Assembly (NCBI GenBank): GCA_033813635.1 | Contig: JAPXRI010000048.1 | Span: 1-8,130, forward strand | DNA: 8,130 nt | Direction of reading: 5' to 3' | Origin: JAPXRI01 sp033813635 | GTDB taxonomy: Bacteria; Bacillota; Clostridia; Oscillospirales; QAMX01 | Shown here: in pieces, positions 5,447 to 8,130 of the stretch | Layout of the letters: every line of letters starts with the position of its first letter | Position numbering within the stretch: position 1 is the first letter of the stretch | Position numbers and translations under genes: made by a program | Notes under the pieces: model-generated | Seen by the model: the letters and a program-made list of their open reading frames with translations, nothing else | What the model was told of the DNA's origin: nothing | Database searches by the model: none

Positions 5447-7498
5447 TTATTTCACGGCCTCGTAGAACCACAGCTCCGCGGCCCGTTTGGGGAGCGTGAA
5501 GGTCAGGCCGTCTTTTTTTATCTCGGCACCGCTTTTCTCAAAGCTTTTGCCAAACTCCGGGGAGACGAAACGGTAAACCGTGTTTTCGTCGAGGGCGTGG
5601 GGGAACACGGTCAGGCTCTCGGCCTCAGCGAGCGTGTTCCTGATCACATGGATGTGACCCCTGTTTCCGGAGAAGACGTGGAACTGGTCGGCGTACCAGT
5701 CGCGGTTTGACTTTCTGACCGGCGTGAGCGGGTAGAAATCCCCCGCGAGCATGTCCTTCGCCGCGGAACGCCAGATATGTTCGATGAAACTGTTCACAAA
5801 CGCGAACTGCTTCTCGTCCATGTCCGGGGACAGCGCGCCGCTGCAGGCCGGCCCGATGCCGCTGTGCAGCCCGAAGCTGTCCGTCCCGCGCGCGGGGGGT
5901 TTTTTCGTGTTGTACTCGCCGTTCTCGTCGTCCCAGCTCAAGGGGAACGCGCGGAAATAAGGTGTCCACTCGGTCATCGCCTTGTAGAAAAGCTGCTTGA
6001 CTGGATGGTGACCGTAGCCGTAATCCGTCGGGTGCAGGGCGATCGCGCGGCGCATTGTCTCAAGGTCGTTCCTCCGCCCGCCGGACGCGCAGGAATCAAT
6101 CAGAAGATCGGGGTTTCTCTCCCGGAGCGCGTCCCAGTAGGCGAGATACCCCTGGATGTGGAGGTTCTCGGTCATGCCGAGACGGTCCGGCCCGTCGTTT
6201 TGCAGCCAATAGTCAAGCGCTTCCATATTGAAATCCTGCCGGTAGATTGAGATCCCCGCGTCTTTAATCGTTTTGTCCGTCTTTTCGATCAGCCAGCGCA
6301 GGCATTCGGGGTCGCCCAGGTTCAAAAGCCCCGTGTCAGCCTCTTTTTCCTCTCCGTTTTGATCCCGCAGCGTCCTGTGCAGGATAAAGCGGTCAGGCAG
6401 GTCCTTGGCCTGATAGGCAAAAACGATCCGCTCCGGCTCGAACCAGAGGAGAAGACGGATGCCCTTTTCGCGGCAGAGCCTGCCGACCGGGGAAAGCCCG
6501 CGGGGGTACCGCTCCGGGTCCGGCGTGAAGTTGCCGGTGCGCCACCAGCGGCGGATGCCGTCGTCGTCCTTGCAGGGGTACCAGCCCGCGTCGATCCACC
6601 AGATATCCGGCCTTGCGCCGCGTGCGGCAAGGGTTGAAATCGCCCAGAGCTGATTCTCCTCCGTTGTCTGCGTAAACTCGTCCCCGGGGTCCGACGAGGC
6701 GGTGTATGCCAGGTTGCACATCGGCGGCACGCTTTTGCCGTCAACGCGGGGGAGGATATGCGCAAAATACCAGCGCCGCCAGATATTTGCCGCGCGGAGC
6801 TCGCCGCCGTAAAATGCCGACAGAGTAACGCGGGGCAGGCGCGCAGTCTCGCCGGGCTTTAAGTAAAAGCCGGTGTACTGCTGCTTGGCGGCGAAGCGAA
6901 AGCTTTCGCAGCGTATGCCGCCGCCGGAGAGCGAGAACTCGGCCTGCCACTGCCCGGGCCAGCCGATTGCCAGATTATAGCCGAAATTCTTGCCGATTAC
7001 CCGGAAATAGGGGAGGGCAGAGTCGCAGGACCGGCCGCCCTTCGGCGTTATCACCGTTTGCTCTCCGCTAAGGGGCTCTTTAAAGGTTTCAAGCCCGTCG
7101 ATGGAGCAGTAGTCGCCGGTGTTCCGGTACAATATGGGGTTCTCGCAGGGCAAAACGAGGTCGGCGGCATATACATCGGTCAGCACGGCGCTGTTTTTAT
7201 CGCCGGAGTTTGTCAGCGTCACAAGGGTTTCGACGACGGGAAAATCGAGGTATTCGGTCTGCTCCACGGCGATGTCGAGGTGAAGGCGCGAGACGCGCGC
7301 TTTAATCTCCATGCGGCGCAGGTTTGCGTCGGCGTAGCAGACTTTCTTCTCGCGGATGTATTCCGCGGGAATGCCGGTAAAGGTCTCTCCCCCGGCCGTA
7401 AAGCGGAACGGAAGGCGCGCGGGGTCGCGGATAAAATCCGCAGCGGTCCGGAGCAGCTCCATGTCGCGTTTCGTCGTCAGGTTTTCATCAACAGGCAT
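5447..7498 (-). CDS. GH36-type alpha-galactosidase-like glycoside hydrolase (melibiase)
   Basis: A 683-residue enzyme of clan GH-D, expected to release terminal alpha-linked galactose or a related sugar with retention. It has no signal peptide, so it is probably cytoplasmic. Residues 1-240 form the beta-rich N-terminal domain of GH36. The barrel carries WWIDAGWY (300-307), LLWFEPERI (350-358), YRQDFNM (419-425) with D422 the likely nucleophile, and DSCASGGRRNDLE (468-480) followed by TDYG (491-494) with D492 the likely acid/base. A beta domain ends the protein (about 605-683). The nucleophile context is Y-R-Q-D-F-N rather than the K-W-D-M-N of classical GH36, which points to a divergent branch, so another alpha-glycoside is possible. 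Start: ATG 7498 has AAAGGGG 10 nt upstream. It follows the cupin gene by 60 nt on the same strand, with a weak hairpin in the gap. Confidence 0.9.
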   Translation of the reverse strand: MPVDENLTTKRDMELLRTAADFIRDPARLPFRFTAGGETFTGIPAEYIREKKVCYADANLRRMEIKARVSRLHLDIAVEQTEYLDFPVVETLVTLTNSGDKNSAVLTDVYAADLVLPCENPILYRNTGDYCSIDGLETFKEPLSGEQTVITPKGGRSCDSALPYFRVIGKNFGYNLAIGWPGQWQAEFSLSGGGIRCESFRFAAKQQYTGFYLKPGETARLPRVTLSAFYGGELRAANIWRRWYFAHILPRVDGKSVPPMCNLAYTASSDPGDEFTQTTEENQLWAISTLAARGARPDIWWIDAGWYPCKDDDGIRRWWRTGNFTPDPERYPRGLSPVGRLCREKGIRLLLWFEPERIVFAYQAKDLPDRFILHRTLRDQNGEEKEADTGLLNLGDPECLRWLIEKTDKTIKDAGISIYRQDFNMEALDYWLQNDGPDRLGMTENLHIQGYLAYWDALRERNPDLLIDSCASGGRRNDLETMRRAIALHPTDYGYGHHPVKQLFYKAMTEWTPYFRAFPLSWDDENGEYNTKKPPARGTDSFGLHSGIGPACSGALSPDMDEKQFAFVNSFIEHIWRSAAKDMLAGDFYPLTPVRKSNRDWYADQFHVFSGNRGHIHVIRNTLAEAESLTVFPHALDENTVYRFVSPEFGKSFEKSGAEIKKDGLTFTLPKRAAELWFYEAVK

Positions 7499-7538
7499 AT
7501 GGGCATGTCCCCTTTTAGCAATTTTTACAGTCTTCGGG

Positions 7539-7556
7539 AAAAAAGCTCCGGGCTTT
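7539..7556 (-). terminator. Weak hairpin plus T6 between cupin and alpha-galactosidase genes
   Basis: On the - strand, 2 nt after the cupin stop, AAAGC-CCGGA-GCTTT forms a 5-bp stem with a 5-nt loop and runs into TTTTTT (7544-7539). The stem is short, so it would terminate only partly. It could set a lower level of the hydrolase than of the cupin, or be chance. No promoter was found in the 60-nt gap. Confidence 0.3.
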
Positions 7557-7558
7557 AG

Positions 7559-7906
7559 TTACGCGTAAAGAATCAGCGCTATCAGCTCCAGCGTTTCGTC
7601 TCCGTCGCAGGCGATCGCGTGGCCGGAGCCGCTGGGCGTGATGAGCACGTCGCCCACGGAGACGGGGTACTCGGTTCCGTTGTCGTTGAAAATACCCTTT
7701 CCGGCGGCTACGGCGAAGATTTCGGACTCGCCCTCATGCTTGTGGTAGCCGATCGAGCAGCCCTTTTTAAGCGCGATGCGTGAAAAAAGCCTGCCCTTGC
7801 CGTTCATCTCCTCCTTGTCGAGTAAATGCTTTAATATAACCGAGCCGGTTCCGCCGCGCATGTTCTCGTTGATTACCGATTTCTGCTGGTCCTCGTGTTT
7901 GATCAT
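7559..7906 (-). CDS. Small single-domain cupin protein
   Basis: A 115-residue protein with both cupin motifs intact. Motif 1, G-x5-H-x-H-x4-E-x6-G, runs from G49 to G69 with metal ligands H55, H57 and E62. Motif 2, G-x5-P-x-G-x2-H, runs from G85 to H96, with H96 as the fourth ligand. The spacing fits a small cupin_2-type beta barrel that binds one metal ion. Such proteins can be sugar isomerases, ligand sensors or small-molecule binders; the sequence alone does not say which. Start: ATG 7906 has AAGGAG at 7915-7920 with 8-nt spacing, the best ribosome binding site in the window. It is the first gene of a leftward unit and precedes the alpha-galactosidase-like gene, so a role with the released sugar is a reasonable inference. 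Confidence 0.9.
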   Translation of the reverse strand: MIKHEDQQKSVINENMRGGTGSVILKHLLDKEEMNGKGRLFSRIALKKGCSIGYHKHEGESEIFAVAAGKGIFNDNGTEYPVSVGDVLITPSGSGHAIACDGDETLELIALILYA

Positions 7907-7943
7907 AGCCGTTTCTCCTTACAGGTCGAATTTTATCGGCTTT

Positions 7944-7972
7944 AGGATAGCACAGGCGGGTAAGTTTTTCAA
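7944..7972 (-). promoter_or_regulatory. Sigma-A-type promoter for the cupin/alpha-galactosidase unit
   Basis: Read on the - strand, TTGAAA (7972-7967, 5 of 6) is followed by a 17-bp spacer and TATCCT (7949-7944, 4 of 6), with TGC just before the -10. Transcription would begin near 7937, leaving a leader of about 30 nt with AAGGAG at 7920-7915. The stretch between this promoter and the right repeat (7973-8013) shows only a very small CCGA/TCGG hairpin and no gene. Confidence 0.72.
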
Positions 7973-8013
7973 GCGGTTTCCGACCTTCGGGTTATGCGTA
8001 TATTTTTTGCTTA

Positions 8014-8130
8014 ATGTAGGATTGTCAAACATATTGGACAGTGAAGGAAGCGATAGCTTCATTGGGAGAGCGCCAGTGAAGAGGACGCATCGGGAGATTG
8101 TTGGAACGATTTTGGTGGGCAGCTAGCTGC
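8014..8130 (-). repeat. Right copy of the perfect 117-bp terminal inverted repeat
   Basis: This is the exact reverse complement of 2-118. The inner edge is ATGTAGGATTGTCAAAC; the window ends inside the palindromic tip, showing 13 of its 14 bases. Its inward-facing TTGACA lies at 8028-8023 on the - strand, about 50 bp upstream of the cupin promoter. At 17-bp spacing it meets AAATAT, a poor -10, so it is probably not a promoter as it stands. No long credible ORF lies in it. Confidence 0.95.

Noticed and set aside
5777..6250. A 157-codon plus-strand open frame inside the alpha-galactosidase region (with similar ones at 7058-7558).
   Set aside because: These are antisense shadows of the well-supported GH36-like gene and show no family motifs.
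7776..8126. A 116-codon plus-strand frame running into the right repeat.
   Set aside because: It is antisense to the cupin start, promoter and repeat; the translation resembles no known family and has no good ribosome binding site.
1..8130. A complete linear replicon or phage genome with terminal inverted repeats.
   Set aside because: There are no replication, terminal protein, capsid or packaging genes; the content is ordinary bacterial metabolism.

Overview
The window looks like a piece of an anaerobic Gram-positive genome, most likely an uncultured gut-type Clostridia (Oscillospirales or Christensenellales-like). The reasons are moderately high GC coding sequence (rough estimate by eye), strong Shine-Dalgarno sites, a GH25-LysM lysozyme, and intracellular glycoside hydrolases next to a URO-D-like protein. 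The lineage is inference; there is no rRNA, tRNA or other marker here.

Layout: four genes read rightward and two read leftward, converging at about 5274-5446. The rightward block is (i) a 751-aa putative glycoside hydrolase with GH67/GH20-like architecture (205-2460); (ii) a GH25 lysozyme with two C-terminal LysM repeats (2584-3549), ending in a good intrinsic terminator; (iii) a GNAT acetyltransferase (3671-4168) with its own extended -10 promoter; and (iv) a uroporphyrinogen decarboxylase-superfamily protein that is probably not HemE (4215-5273). The GNAT and URO-D genes are probably cotranscribed. The leftward block is a small cupin (7906-7559) followed by a GH36-type alpha-galactosidase-like enzyme (7498-5447), read from a clear sigma-A-type promoter at 7944-7972. 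Two hairpins fill the convergent gap.

The window is bounded at both ends by a perfect 117-bp inverted repeat (2-118 and 8014-8130), whose outer tip is a 14-bp palindrome on the left and 13 of the same 14 bases on the right. No transposase, integrase or replication gene lies between the copies. The simplest reading is a dispersed repeat that limits a contig at both ends. A compound mobile unit or an invertible segment are alternatives.

How the genes work together: the two large hydrolases have no visible signal peptide, so they probably act in the cytoplasm on imported oligosaccharides or glycosides. The cupin is plausibly an accessory sugar-binding protein for the alpha-galactosidase. The lysozyme and acetyltransferase have no evident metabolic link. 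No transporter or transcription factor is present, so the pathway is incomplete in this window. I found no clear new defence or mobile system. The items most worth a second look are the terminal repeats, the uncharacterised hydrolase, the atypical URO-D protein with its overlapping mini-ORF, and the mosaic LysM duplication.
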